DNA from: Bernardetia sp. MNP-M8
GTDB taxonomy: Bacteria; Bacteroidota; Bacteroidia; Cytophagales; Bernardetiaceae
DNA: 64,000 bases
Reading direction: 5' to 3'
Assembly: GCF_037126285.1 (NCBI RefSeq)
Contig: NZ_CP147012.1
Span: 3,742,676 to 3,806,675 of the forward strand
In this document: positions 34,706 to 43,370 of the stretch, piece after piece
Numbering within the stretch: position 1 is the stretch's first letter
How the letters are laid out: each line of letters starts with the position of its first letter
Notes under the pieces: model-generated
The model's input: only the letters and a program-made list of their open reading frames with translations
What the model was told of the DNA's origin: nothing
Database searches by the model: none
Translations under genes and position numbers: made by a program

Positions 34706-35497
34706 ATGAAATCGAATCTATTATTTTATATCTTTCTATTTTTTTCTTTTTTATATAGTTCTGCTCTAGTAGCAAACTCTATTTGTTTTGTTACTGCTGA
34801 AAATGGATTGATTATTAGAGAAAATCCCAGTATCTCCTCAAAAGTATTAGGAAAGTTTGAGTTTGGAACACGTATTCATTTATCAGACGAAACAGAGCAG
34901 TATGTTGATACACTTCTTATTGCAGGAAAACAAAGAATAGGATATTGGGTAAAAATTTCTACTCACACATTTTCATGTTATGCAACAGAAGACCAAAAAG
35001 AAGGATTTGTATTCAATATCTTTTTGGATGATGAACAAACTTTTGTAGCTAAAATACAAGAAGGCTTTTCAAAATTTACTCAACTCAAAGATTATCAATT
35101 AGATACAGAAAATGATATATTTTGCTTAAAAGGTGATTTTTTGGGTGATAAAATTACTGATACAGCCATTCTACTAAAAAGAAAAGAGCAAAATCAGGAA
35201 GGATATTACGACAAAAATATAGTTATTCTAAATTATAATGCAACTTCAAAAGAACCAAAAGTTACTTTTTTGAGTAAAGAAGATGGTTATGAATGGGTCG
35301 GAGTTTTTGTAAAAATAAATGCTGGAACTCCTCTTTGGTCTAATTATGATGAAGATTGGATAGATTTTGACAAAGTTCTAGAAAAAGATAAAGTACTCTT
35401 AACTTACGACTGTTTTTTGCTTCATGCAGCAGAGGCTTGTGGAGGAAATTTTACTTTTTGGAAAGACAATAAATTTAATTATTTGCAACAAGAGTAA
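34706..35497 (+). CDS. Secreted SH3b-domain protein
   Basis: This is a 263-residue protein with a signal peptide (LLFYIFLFFSFLYSSALVANS). Residues about 25-70 are a bacterial SH3 domain: CFVTAENGLIIRENPSISSKVLGKFEFGTRIHL, the usual short beta barrel with the conserved RENPS/SS turn. A second part (about 100-263) includes FCLKGDFLGDKITDTAILLK and a closing LTYDCFLLHAAEACGGNFTFWK, possibly disulfide-linked. SH3b domains often bind peptidoglycan or the cell wall; no catalytic domain is present. Encoded right after the lipoprotein at 34045 on the same strand. Confidence 0.78.
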   Translation: MKSNLLFYIFLFFSFLYSSALVANSICFVTAENGLIIRENPSISSKVLGKFEFGTRIHLSDETEQYVDTLLIAGKQRIGYWVKISTHTFSCYATEDQKEGFVFNIFLDDEQTFVAKIQEGFSKFTQLKDYQLDTENDIFCLKGDFLGDKITDTAILLKRKEQNQEGYYDKNIVILNYNATSKEPKVTFLSKEDGYEWVGVFVKINAGTPLWSNYDEDWIDFDKVLEKDKVLLTYDCFLLHAAEACGGNFTFWKDNKFNYLQQE

Positions 35498-35610
35498 CTT
35501 TGAATTAACTAGCTAAATACTTCAAAAAACTCTCCTCTTGCTTACCAAACTCAAAAGCTGTATTTTTACACAAAAAATAATACGATAATTCAAAATAGAA
35601 TCAATAAAAA

Positions 35611-36618
35611 ATGAAAATAGGCGATAAAGTGCGTATGCTTTCGGGAACAGAAGAAGGTGTTATCACAAAAATATTACAACACGGACAAGTAGAAATTGAA
35701 ATAGAAGAAGGTTTTCGTTTGCCTGTTATGGCTGCTGAAGTGGTTTTAATCCACAAACAAGAAGAAAAATATTTTGGTAAAAAATTGCCTGTTTCAGTCG
35801 TGGAAGAAGAGAAAAAGCCACTTTTCAAACCCACCAAAAAAGTGAAAAAGTCTACTGTCGGGGAAGGAATTTATCTTGCCTTTACTGATTTTAATGATAA
35901 ATTATTAAATGTTTATTTGGTAAATAATATGGCTTATTCTATGCTCGTTACAGTAAGTGAGCAGCTGGAAAATGGTCATGAAAAACATCTTTTTTCAGAA
36001 CAAATAGATAAAAAAGATGCGCCAAGAGTTCATAGACTAAGTAGAGAAGAATTTAATAATTGGAAACCTCTCATTATTAGAGCTATATTTTTCAAAGAAG
36101 GAAATTTTGAACCTAAACAAACCCTATTTTTTCAAATGGGTTTTAATAATTCTTTTTTCAGAATCAAACGAACAGCACCAGTTTTGGAAGCAGAATCCTA
36201 TCTTTTTAGAGTAGAAGGACGAGAAATTCAGCCTGATTTGCCAGTTGAAAAACCACAAGTTATTGATGTAAATAGTCTTAGAGAACGAATTATAGAAAAT
36301 AGCTCAAAAGTTTCTCCTTACAAAACAGAAGCTCCACCCTCTGAAATTGATTTGCATATCGAAGAATTATCGCCAGACCATTACGATGTAATGACAAATG
36401 AGGCAATTATTACGATGCAATTAGAGCATTTTGAAATTTATTTGGATAAAGCATTGGCAGCCAATATGGAATCAATTATTTTTATTCATGGAATAGGAGT
36501 TGGAAAATTAAGACAAGAAATTCATAGAAGACTTAGTCAGCATCCACACGTAAAATATTATCAAGATGCATATAAAGATAAGTTTGGCTACGGAGCTACA
36601 AAAGCAGTTTTTAGATAG
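35611..36618 (+). CDS. DUF2027 / Smr-domain protein
   Basis: This is a 335-residue cytoplasmic protein. The N-terminal part opens with KIGDKVRMLSGTEEGVITKILQHGQVEIE, a small SH3-like fold found at the start of DUF2027 proteins, followed by a beta-rich middle (FNDKLLNVYLVNNMAYSMLV). The C-terminal 85 residues are an Smr domain: EIDLHIEELSPDHYDVM, then the core SIIFIHGIGVGKLRQEIHRRLSQHPHVKYYQDA and GYGATKAVF, with the TGxG-like HGIGVGKL motif. Smr domains are structure-specific DNA endonucleases or RNA-binding modules. This is a stand-alone protein of the Bacteroidota DUF2027 group, not MutS2 (no ATPase). Confidence 0.9.
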   Translation: MKIGDKVRMLSGTEEGVITKILQHGQVEIEIEEGFRLPVMAAEVVLIHKQEEKYFGKKLPVSVVEEEKKPLFKPTKKVKKSTVGEGIYLAFTDFNDKLLNVYLVNNMAYSMLVTVSEQLENGHEKHLFSEQIDKKDAPRVHRLSREEFNNWKPLIIRAIFFKEGNFEPKQTLFFQMGFNNSFFRIKRTAPVLEAESYLFRVEGREIQPDLPVEKPQVIDVNSLRERIIENSSKVSPYKTEAPPSEIDLHIEELSPDHYDVMTNEAIITMQLEHFEIYLDKALAANMESIIFIHGIGVGKLRQEIHRRLSQHPHVKYYQDAYKDKFGYGATKAVFR

Positions 36619-36667
36619 TAGCTTACGCTTTAGCGTGAGTAAATTGTACCGAATGCTTTAGCTTTCG
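36618..36667. repeat. 50-bp palindromic repeat, copy 1
   Basis: Begins GTAGCTTACGCTTTAGCGTG and ends ATGCTTTAGCTTTCG; the stem TTACGC/GCGTGA encloses TTTA. It overlaps the stop codon of the preceding gene. A second copy is at 37186-37235. Confidence 0.75.
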
Positions 36668-36750
36668 CAAATAAAAAACGAACTTTTCGATACGTTAATT
36701 AGTTACTTTTAAGTAAATCAATCAAAAAATTATAACGAAAAAATAGTAGT

Positions 36751-37173
36751 ATGCACAACGAAACACAACGACAAAAACAAGTTTCAAAAATTATACAAAA
36801 AGATTTAGGCGAAATTTTTCAACTTCAAAATATAGGTAAAGATTCTTTAGTTACAATTACGGCTGTAAAATCTGCTCCTGATTTAGGGCTTTGCAGAATT
36901 TATGTCAGTGTTTTTCCTCCTGTAAAACAATATGCAGTAATGGAAGAAATTGAGAAAAAAAGTGGCTTAATTCGTAGCGAAATAGGAAAACGTGTTAGAC
37001 ATCAATTTAGACAAGTTCCTAATTTAGAATTTTTTGTTGATAAAACAGAAGAAGAGGCTGCTGAAATAGAACAACTTATCGATAGCTTGGATATTCCACC
37101 AGCTCCAGATGAAGATGACGAAAACTATGGTGACTACAAAGACGAAGGAAGACTAAGCGCAGACGATTTTTAA
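36751..37173 (+). CDS. rbfA: Ribosome-binding factor A
   Basis: RbfA binds the 30S subunit during late maturation of 16S rRNA and helps at low temperature. The 140-residue protein has the family's opening helix (RQKQVSKIIQKDLGEIFQLQ), the central beta strand LVTITAVKSAPDLGLCRIYVSV, the KH-like ALNKSG-like segment (KKSGLIRSEIGKRVRHQFRQVPNLEFFVD) and the terminal EIEQLIDSL. An acidic tail (DEDDENYGDYKDEG) is typical of Bacteroidota RbfA. Alone between two copies of the same palindromic repeat and followed by a terminator. Confidence 0.95.
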   Translation: MHNETQRQKQVSKIIQKDLGEIFQLQNIGKDSLVTITAVKSAPDLGLCRIYVSVFPPVKQYAVMEEIEKKSGLIRSEIGKRVRHQFRQVPNLEFFVDKTEEEAAEIEQLIDSLDIPPAPDEDDENYGDYKDEGRLSADDF

Positions 37174-37185
37174 ATGTAAAATTTT

Positions 37186-37235
37186 GTAGCTTACTCTTTA
37201 AAGTGAGTAAAATATAACGAATGCTTTAGCTTTCG
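37186..37235. repeat. 50-bp palindromic repeat, copy 2
   Basis: Begins GTAGCTTACTCTTTAAAGTG and ends ATGCTTTAGCTTTCG; compared with copy 1 the stem is TTACTC/AAGTGA-like, so pairing has changed partly in step. The two copies bracket rbfA. Confidence 0.7.
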
Positions 37236-37238
37236 AAG

Positions 37239-37289
37239 AAAATATCCATTTCAAAAAACTAAAATTTAGTTGAGGAATGGATATTTTTA
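37239..37289 (+). terminator. Terminator after rbfA
   Basis: AAATATCCATTTC (left arm, ending about 37252) pairs with GAATGGATATTTTT (ending about 37288), leading into T-rich sequence. The rest of the gene-free stretch 37290-37463 shows no gene. Confidence 0.7.
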
Positions 37290-37463
37290 GCTTTATACTA
37301 CATTAACATTACTTTTGAGATTTTTTAGTCTTGATTTTAGACTATTCTAAATTGACTTTCTTATATTGTGGACACTATTAAAAACCACCAAATTATGCTT
37401 ACTTATTTTGATTAAACTAAGGTAATTCTTTGAAATCAAAAATAACTTAACAACTATTCAACT

Positions 37464-39293
37464 ATGGAAAATATAGAAAAATCAGAAAACATCAATTCTA
37501 ACTTAGACGTAGATTTGCATAATGAAATAAAAGATTTAATTGGTAAAGAAGACTTTATCGAAGCTACAAAACTCAATAAATACCACATCGAACTGTTTGC
37601 AGGTTTGCTAATGCGTACCTTGAAATTACAGCAAGCAAATGACCTTTATAAAGCTATTGCCAACAACGAAGGACTAGATTTCTTGAAGTCCTTTTTTGAG
37701 TTTTTGAATATAAAAACGATTGTTAACGAACAAGAATTAGAGCGTTTTCCAAAAGAAGGTGCATTTATTACAGTTTCTAATCATCCTTTTGGAGTGATTG
37801 ACGGACTTTTATTGATGCGTTATTTGGTAGAACAAAATAAAGATTTTAAGGTAATGGGAAATTTTCTATTAATGAAAATTGAACGTCTAGCTCCTTACGT
37901 AATTCCTGTAAACCCTTTAGAAAATCATCAAGATGCTTACTCTAGTATGGCTGGAATGAAGGCTGCCCTTACTCAACTTCGTGAAGGAAAACCTTTGGGT
38001 ATTTTTCCTGCTGGTGAGGTTTCTAGTTATCAACCAGAATTAAAAACAATTTCTGACCGTCAGTGGCAAACTCCTGCTATCAAGCTCATCAAAAAAGCAA
38101 AAGTTCCTATTGTTCCCATTTATTTTCAAGGAAGTAATAGTCGTATTTTTCATTTGATAGGAAAACTACATCCACTTTTAAGAACAGCTTCTATTCCTCG
38201 TGAAATGTTTAATAAAAAAGGCGAAGAAGTAAGAATAAGAATTGGACATCCTATTTCTGTAAAAAGCCAAGAAGATTTTGATGATATAGAACGTTTTGGA
38301 CGTTTTTTAAGAGCCAAAACTTATGCTTTGGGTTCGACAATGGAAGTGAAAAAATTCTATTATCCTTCCTTTACTTTTCCTTCCAAACCTCAAGAAATTG
38401 TAAAAGAAAATTCAAAAGATAAAATAATAAAGGAAGTAGAGAAGCTCAAGGAAGCTGACAAGTTACTTTTTGTGCAGCAAAACTATGAAGGTTATGTAGC
38501 CAATTCAAATCAAATTCCGACTATTTTGAGTGAAATTGGAAGACTTCGTGAAATTACTTTTAGAGAAGTAGGGGAAGGAACAAATAAAAAAACGGATTTA
38601 GATGAATTTGATTTGTACTATCATCATTTATTTATTTGGGATAAAGATGAGCAAAAAATTGTAGGTGCATATCGTGTAGGCAGAGGCGACAAAATTATGC
38701 GTCGTTTTGGTAAAAAGGGTTTTTATTTGGAAAGTCTTTTCAAAATGGATGATGAGTTTACGCCTTATTTAGAGAAATCGTTAGAACTTGGTCGCTCATT
38801 TATTACAAAAGAATATCAACAAAAACGATTGCCTTTATTCTTACTTTGGAAAGGAATTTTGTTTTTCTTGCTCCAAAATCCTCAATATCGTTATTTAGTA
38901 GGCCCTGTCAGTATTAGTAGCAATTATACAGAAGCATCAAGAACCCTAATTGTAGAGTTTATTCAGCGTTATTTTTATGATGAAAAATTATCAAAATTAG
39001 TAGCTCCACGAAAAGAATTCAAGCCAAAATTAGATTTATTAGATACAGATGCACTCTTTGAAGGTGCACATGATTTGGCTCAATTAGACAAACTCTTGTG
39101 GGATTTAGAACCAAATCGTCATTCTGTGCCTGTTTTACTCAAAAAATATATTCAACTTAATGCAAAGATTATTTCTTTCAATCTTGATCCAAAATTTAAT
39201 AATGCGCTTGATGGTCTGATGGTTTTGGATATTAATGAAGTTCCAGAAGAAACGATTAAAAATTTGAATAAGGAAATGGAACTGCCTTCTTAA
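37464..39293 (+). CDS. Fused acyltransferase, OlsF-like (ornithine/amino lipid synthesis)
   Basis: This is a 609-residue cytoplasmic-face protein joining two acyltransferases. The N-terminal half (about 80-290) is a PlsC/lysophospholipid-acyltransferase fold with the signature SNHPFGVID (H, then D six residues later) and the later FPAGEVSS and VPIVPIYFQGSNSR blocks. The C-terminal half (about 330-540) resembles the GNAT-like N-acyltransferase OlsB (hemolysin-like): LREITFREVGEGTN, YYHHLFIWDKDEQKIVGAYRVGRG, LELGRSFI and VGPVSIS. Such fusions are known as OlsF in Serratia and Flavobacterium, where they make ornithine lipids. That identity is inferred from architecture; relatives may instead make glycine or other amino-acid lipids. 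Confidence 0.82.
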   Translation: MENIEKSENINSNLDVDLHNEIKDLIGKEDFIEATKLNKYHIELFAGLLMRTLKLQQANDLYKAIANNEGLDFLKSFFEFLNIKTIVNEQELERFPKEGAFITVSNHPFGVIDGLLLMRYLVEQNKDFKVMGNFLLMKIERLAPYVIPVNPLENHQDAYSSMAGMKAALTQLREGKPLGIFPAGEVSSYQPELKTISDRQWQTPAIKLIKKAKVPIVPIYFQGSNSRIFHLIGKLHPLLRTASIPREMFNKKGEEVRIRIGHPISVKSQEDFDDIERFGRFLRAKTYALGSTMEVKKFYYPSFTFPSKPQEIVKENSKDKIIKEVEKLKEADKLLFVQQNYEGYVANSNQIPTILSEIGRLREITFREVGEGTNKKTDLDEFDLYYHHLFIWDKDEQKIVGAYRVGRGDKIMRRFGKKGFYLESLFKMDDEFTPYLEKSLELGRSFITKEYQQKRLPLFLLWKGILFFLLQNPQYRYLVGPVSISSNYTEASRTLIVEFIQRYFYDEKLSKLVAPRKEFKPKLDLLDTDALFEGAHDLAQLDKLLWDLEPNRHSVPVLLKKYIQLNAKIISFNLDPKFNNALDGLMVLDINEVPEETIKNLNKEMELPS

Positions 39294-39306
39294 TATTATA
39301 ATTAGC

Positions 39307-39338
39307 AACTTAGTTCAAGTTTCAATGCTTGAACTAAG
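39307..39338. repeat. Hairpin repeat, left flank of the small broken gene
   Basis: AACTTAGTTCAAG (39307-39319) pairs with CTTGAACTAAG-type sequence ending at 39338, with a loop TTTCAATG-like. A closely similar hairpin lies on the other side of the gene (39822-39856). Confidence 0.7.
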
Positions 39339-39364
39339 AGCATTTAAAAGATAATAGAAATAAT

Positions 39365-39823
39365 ATGAGTTTTATAGAGTGGGTTATTTAAAAAAAAATA
39401 GAACTTGATGAGTTCAGGAAAGCATTTTCTAATATATTAAAGCCACAAAAAATAGATTTTATTTCAAAAAATGAATTTTATGATTTGTTATACGAAAAAA
39501 ATCCTAATCTATCATCTGATAATATAGAGTTAATAATTTTTGGTATAGAAGTTTTCCAAAATGATAATCAAACTCATATCAATCTTGATACAATGATTGA
39601 TTATGAAAATAGTCAAATACTTAGGTATGCTATAAAATTAGCTAGATATATAAATTCAGATATAGTTATGGGAGACTATATATATGTGGGACATTCTTTG
39701 TTGATAAAACCTACTGGTGAAGTATTTGGTGTTATAGAAGACCAAAGCATTGAACAAGATAGGATAACATTTTATCCTAATTCTATACATAAAGCAGACT
39801 TAAATAAATATTTTTTCCATTAA
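39365..39823 (+). pseudogene. Small hypothetical gene with a stop at codon 9 (or a shorter gene from TTG 39485)
   Basis: An ATG at 39365 opens MSFIEWVI and then meets TAA (39389-39391); the same frame continues with no further stop to 39823 (KKIELDEFRKAFSNILKPQK, then about 125 residues in all from the stop). The frame without the stop would be a normal small gene of about 152 residues. The in-frame portion from a TTG at 39485 gives 112 residues (MLYEKNPNLSSDNIELI...VGHSLLIKPTGEVFGVIED). The family is not recognised; size and composition recall small immunity-type proteins but nothing supports that firmly. It sits between two similar hairpins, so it may be part of a small cassette. Whether a true nonsense mutation or a misread base: a run of nine A residues lies right after the stop. 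Confidence 0.55.
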
Positions 39824-39856
39824 CTTAGTTCAAGTATCGACACTTGAACTAAGTTA
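39822..39856. repeat. Hairpin repeat, right flank of the small broken gene
   Basis: AACTTAGTTCAAGT (39822-39835) pairs with ACTTGAACTAAGTT (39842-39855). It overlaps the stop codon of the small gene and lies just before the stop of the convergent DUF302 gene. Confidence 0.75.
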
Positions 39857-39868
39857 GTAAAAAATTTA

Positions 39869-40855
39869 TTACTTCAAAATCTCACCACTAATCATTTCCA
39901 AAACCTCATCAATTTTATTTGTCAGTTCTTGATTATCAATACCATGACGATTTGCTAAAAATGAACCTTTAAAATAACTTACCTGTGTTTTTCCATTTTC
40001 ATCTTCCCATAAAAGAATTTTCATAGGTAAATCCAAACCCATAGTAGAATTCAATGCCATTAACTGACTTCCTACTTGTGGCTTCCCAAAGATAAACAAA
40101 CGAGTAGAACGAAGCTGCAAACCTGCATTTGTGGCTGCTTTATCGTGTTCTATTTTTGCAATCAGTTTAAACTCTTTTTCTTTGAGTAATTTCTCTAGTT
40201 TTTGACTTGCTTTATCTACTGATAAAGTGCTTTCTTTTGTCTGTAAATCAGCTAAATTACTTTCTAATTTCAATTTGTGTAATTGTGGTTCTTCTATATC
40301 TGAGATAGTAATTTTATCTAAAATTGCATTCATTTTTTCTTCTAATTTTGGAAGCGTAATTTCATAGCGATTCATCAGAATTGAAGCATTATTATAAATT
40401 ACTTTTGTTGTTCCCTTATCATCATAAACGAGTATTTTCATTGGTAAATCTATTGCAACAGCTTGACTTTGTTGCATTAGCTGTGTTCCTGCTTTTGGGT
40501 TACCAAAAATAATCAAACGATTTTCAGAAAGTTCCATTTCTACACCTTTTGCAGCTTCCGAATGGTTTACTTCTGCAATAATTTTGAGGTTTTCATTTGC
40601 TTCAATTGCTGACTTGATAGAATTATAAACTTCATCTACACTTTTAGAGTATTTCTTTTGAACAAAAGGCATTTGCATAGTAGCCGTTTCTGATTCATCA
40701 ACTTCAATGTTAATTGATGTGGTATCAATGTTTTCAAGAGAATCTAAAGCCGAAATTTCAGAATCTGTTTTTTTACTTTGGTTATCATTACAGGACGAAA
40801 AAAGTAAAATAGAAGAAGCGCAAATAGGAATAAAATAACTGAAAATAGGTTTCAT
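39869..40855 (-). CDS. Lipoprotein with two DUF302 domains
   Basis: I start at 40855 (MKPIFSYFIPICASSILLFSSC), which gives a lipoprotein signal with Cys22; the longer frame from 40921 adds 22 residues without a reason. The protein holds two copies of the DUF302 domain, each with the segment FGNPKAGTQLMQQSQAVAIDLPMKILVYDD (first) or FGKPQVGSQLMALNSTMGLDLPMKILLWED (second), about 145 residues apart. DUF302 is a small alpha/beta fold found in periplasmic proteins, without a known enzyme activity. A duplicated domain inside one lipoprotein suggests ligand binding at the membrane. The linker between copies is acidic and rich in Lys. Confidence 0.85.
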   Translation of the reverse strand: MKPIFSYFIPICASSILLFSSCNDNQSKKTDSEISALDSLENIDTTSINIEVDESETATMQMPFVQKKYSKSVDEVYNSIKSAIEANENLKIIAEVNHSEAAKGVEMELSENRLIIFGNPKAGTQLMQQSQAVAIDLPMKILVYDDKGTTKVIYNNASILMNRYEITLPKLEEKMNAILDKITISDIEEPQLHKLKLESNLADLQTKESTLSVDKASQKLEKLLKEKEFKLIAKIEHDKAATNAGLQLRSTRLFIFGKPQVGSQLMALNSTMGLDLPMKILLWEDENGKTQVSYFKGSFLANRHGIDNQELTNKIDEVLEMISGEILK

Positions 40856-40920
40856 GATTTTTATTTTTTTAGTTGGAAGGTTTTGAAAATACAACTGAAT
40901 ATAGAATAGAACTACATGCA

Positions 40921-40951
40921 ACCGTCAACGAGGCTTTGCCGTCGTTGAGGT
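40921..40951. repeat. 31-bp palindromic repeat, copy B (inverted)
   Basis: Exact reverse complement of the copy at 2356-2386 (here beginning ACCGTCAACGAGGCTTTGCC). It lies between the DUF302 lipoprotein and fabG. Confidence 0.85.
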
Positions 40952-40996
40952 ATTTGAAATTAACTGGTAACTACATTACTGATTACTGGTAACTGT

Positions 40997-41722
40997 TTAA
41001 AGAATTCCTCCTCCATCTACATGCAAGACAGAACCATTAACAAAACTAGCTTCTTCTGAGGCTAAATACAAATACGCATTTGCGACATCTTCAGGCTTTC
41101 CTGCACGACGAACAGGAATAGAAGCAATAATTTTTTCTTGAAATTCTTGTGGAATAGAAGCTGTCATTTCAGTTTGAATATAACCTGGTGCAATGGCATT
41201 GACTGTAATTCCATCTTTTCCTACTTCTCTAGCAAGGCTTTTTGTAAAACCAATTACGCCAGCTTTTGCAGCCGAATAATTTGTTTGTCCAAAATTCCCA
41301 TAGACACCAGCAATAGAAGAAGCATTGATTATTCTTCCCTGTTTTTGGGCTTTCATGTGTGGAACGACTGCTTTTGCACAGTTATAAACACCTGTAAGAT
41401 TGACATTAATAACATCATCCCAAAGATTGTCTGTCATTTTCAAAAATGAAGAATCTCTAAGTATCCCTGCATTATTTACCAAAATATCTATTCTACCAAA
41501 ATCAGAAATTACTTGCTGAGTTGCTTTTTCTAATCCTTCTCTATCAATCGTATTGACTTTATAGAATTTTCCGTTTAAAGAATCAGCCGTTTTTTGTCCT
41601 TCCTCGTCCAAATCCCAAATTACGATTTTTGCACCTGCTTTGTGGAACGTTTCGGCAACAGCTTTTCCAATTCCTTTTGCGCCGCCTGTGATGAGAGCGA
41701 CTTTATCTTTTAATGAAAACAT
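40997..41722 (-). CDS. fabG: 3-oxoacyl-[acyl-carrier-protein] reductase FabG-like SDR
   Basis: This is a 241-residue short-chain dehydrogenase. It has the cofactor loop ITGGAKGIGKAVA near residue 11, the NNAGI motif (VNNAGILRDSSFLKM), the catalytic Ser/Tyr/Lys (NASSIAGVYG, then YSAAKAG) and the closing NAIAPGYIQTEMTAS with FVNGSVLHVDGG. This is the pattern of FabG, which reduces 3-ketoacyl-ACP in fatty-acid elongation; the closely related acetoacetyl-CoA reductase PhaB cannot be excluded. It stands alone here, outside a fab cluster. NADPH use is likely. Active-site residues are complete. Confidence 0.88.
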   Translation of the reverse strand: MFSLKDKVALITGGAKGIGKAVAETFHKAGAKIVIWDLDEEGQKTADSLNGKFYKVNTIDREGLEKATQQVISDFGRIDILVNNAGILRDSSFLKMTDNLWDDVINVNLTGVYNCAKAVVPHMKAQKQGRIINASSIAGVYGNFGQTNYSAAKAGVIGFTKSLAREVGKDGITVNAIAPGYIQTEMTASIPQEFQEKIIASIPVRRAGKPEDVANAYLYLASEEASFVNGSVLHVDGGGIL

Positions 41723-41814
41723 GTTTTTTATTTAGTTTGTGTGTAGATTATTATGAGTTATTTTTTGAAACCAAAATCCGTAAAAATTTTGATGTATTGG
41801 TGTGTCATGATTAT

Positions 41815-42150
41815 CTATTTATTAAAATCAATGTCATCAAATATAAAAAGGAAGTAGGAAAATAGTATTAAAATCAAAAGTAGGATAATTGCTAAAACAA
41901 TAGCCCACTTTTTCCAATTAGATGAAGATAGAAAAAATAAACTAATTGCCATCAAAGCATTGATTAAAATTAATAAAAGTCCTCCTATAAATACTACTAT
42001 AAAAAATGCCTCATTGTCTAAGGTATAAATACAGAGACCAATGAAGATAAGAATAAAGTTTGTTATCAAAACAGGTATCCAACCATTTGATTTTTTGGTT
42101 TCTACTTCTTTATCTTCTCTATCTAAAATTTCCACCATGAATAAATACAA
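41815..42150 (-). CDS. Small three-helix membrane protein
   Basis: This is a 111-residue protein with three membrane helices at about 28-46 (VLITNFILIFIGLCIYTL), 50-73 (FFIVVFIGGLLLILINALMAISL) and 82-105 (WAIVLAIILLLILILFSYFLFIF). The N-terminal 25 residues are charged. The start at 42150 lies 2 bases from the bshA stop; a Met at 42138 is an alternative. It follows bshA on the same strand, so it may belong to that transcript, but its family is not recognised. Confidence 0.65.
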   Translation of the reverse strand: MYLFMVEILDREDKEVETKKSNGWIPVLITNFILIFIGLCIYTLDNEAFFIVVFIGGLLLILINALMAISLFFLSSSNWKKWAIVLAIILLLILILFSYFLFIFDDIDFNK

Positions 42151-42152
42151 AA

Positions 42153-43292
42153 TTATACAGCCACTCCCTTCACTTTCTCAACAGCTTTATGATACACTTC
42201 TTCGTACAAAGGCAAAATATTTGAAAGTTCAAATTCTTTTGCTCTTTTGAGTGCATTTTCTTTAAAAGTAGGTAAATTAGCGTCATCTAAGATAACTAAA
42301 GCATTTTTTGCCATATCTTCTACATCGCCCACATTACTCATAAAACCACTCACACCTTGTACATTCAGCTCTACAAGTCCACCTGCATTACTTGAAATGA
42401 CAGGTACTTCACATGCCATTGCTTCTAAAGCTGCTAAACCAAAACTTTCTGTTTCTGAAGGCATCACAAATAAATCAGCTACCGACAAAACTTCTTCGAT
42501 GGCTTCAATTTCTCCCAAAAAACGAACATCATCCGAGAGTCCTAACTGTTTTACAAGTTCTTCCATTGGACTTCTTTCAGGACCTTCTCCAACAAGTAGT
42601 AATTTTGCTTCAATCTGTTTTCTGATTTTAGCAAAAACTTTTATAACATCATCAATACGTTTTACTTTTCTAAAATTAGAAGTATGAACCACTAACTTTT
42701 CTCCATTCGGACAAATAGCTGTTTTGAAATGGTCTTTTTTCTGTCTTTTAAAACGTTCTAAATCAATAAAATTGGGAATAACATCAATATCTTTTGTAAC
42801 CTTAAATGTATCATACGTTTGCTGACGAAGACTATCCGAAACTGCTGTAACGCCATCCGATTCATTGATGCTAAATGTCACAACAGGCGCATAACTAGGG
42901 TCTTTTCCAACAAGGGTAATATCTGTTCCATGCAAAGTTGTAACAACTGGAATTTGGATTCCTTCTGTTTTCAAAATTTGCTTTGCCATATAGGCAGACG
43001 AGGCATGAGGAATGGCATAATGCACATGCAAAAGGTCAAGTTTTTCACACTTAACTACATTTACCATCTTACTGGCAAGTGCAAGCTCATAGGGAGGATA
43101 TTTGAAAAGTGGATATGTTCTGATATCGACTTTATGATAAAAAATGTTGCCACTCAAAAGGGCAAGGCGTGAAGGTTGGTCGTAAGTGATAAAATGAACT
43201 TGATGCCCTGCTTCTGCAAGTGCTTTTCCTAGTTCTGTAGCTACTACACCACTTCCACCATAAGTAGGATAACAGACGATTCCTATTTTCAT
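42153..43292 (-). CDS. bshA: N-acetyl-alpha-D-glucosaminyl L-malate synthase (bacillithiol synthesis)
   Basis: BshA makes the first intermediate of bacillithiol from UDP-GlcNAc and L-malate. The 379-residue GT4 glycosyltransferase has the family's start IGIVCYPTYGGSGVVATELGKALAEAGHQVHFI, the LLHVHYAIPHASSAYMAKQIL block, the VTTLHGTDITLVG segment and the C-terminal domain with ADLFVMPSETESFGLAALEAMACEVPVISS (the E-x7-E donor motif). The residues for donor binding (FRKVKRIDDVIKVFAKI) are in place. A YtxJ bacilliredoxin-like gene lies 78 bases upstream on the same strand, which strengthens the assignment. Low-molecular-weight thiols protect against oxidants and metals. Complete. Confidence 0.96.
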   Translation of the reverse strand: MKIGIVCYPTYGGSGVVATELGKALAEAGHQVHFITYDQPSRLALLSGNIFYHKVDIRTYPLFKYPPYELALASKMVNVVKCEKLDLLHVHYAIPHASSAYMAKQILKTEGIQIPVVTTLHGTDITLVGKDPSYAPVVTFSINESDGVTAVSDSLRQQTYDTFKVTKDIDVIPNFIDLERFKRQKKDHFKTAICPNGEKLVVHTSNFRKVKRIDDVIKVFAKIRKQIEAKLLLVGEGPERSPMEELVKQLGLSDDVRFLGEIEAIEEVLSVADLFVMPSETESFGLAALEAMACEVPVISSNAGGLVELNVQGVSGFMSNVGDVEDMAKNALVILDDANLPTFKENALKRAKEFELSNILPLYEEVYHKAVEKVKGVAV

Positions 43293-43370
43293 GAATTTTA
43301 ATGAGTTTGTAAAAAGTAAGAATGAGTTTGATTAAAATTTGTATTATCTTTTCCCTAAATTATTAAATAT

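Noticed and set aside
42247-42687. A plus-strand frame of 146 codons inside bshA
   Set aside because: It lies opposite the strongly conserved bshA coding sequence and is rich in Ser and Thr as expected for an antisense shadow; no homology or start signal.
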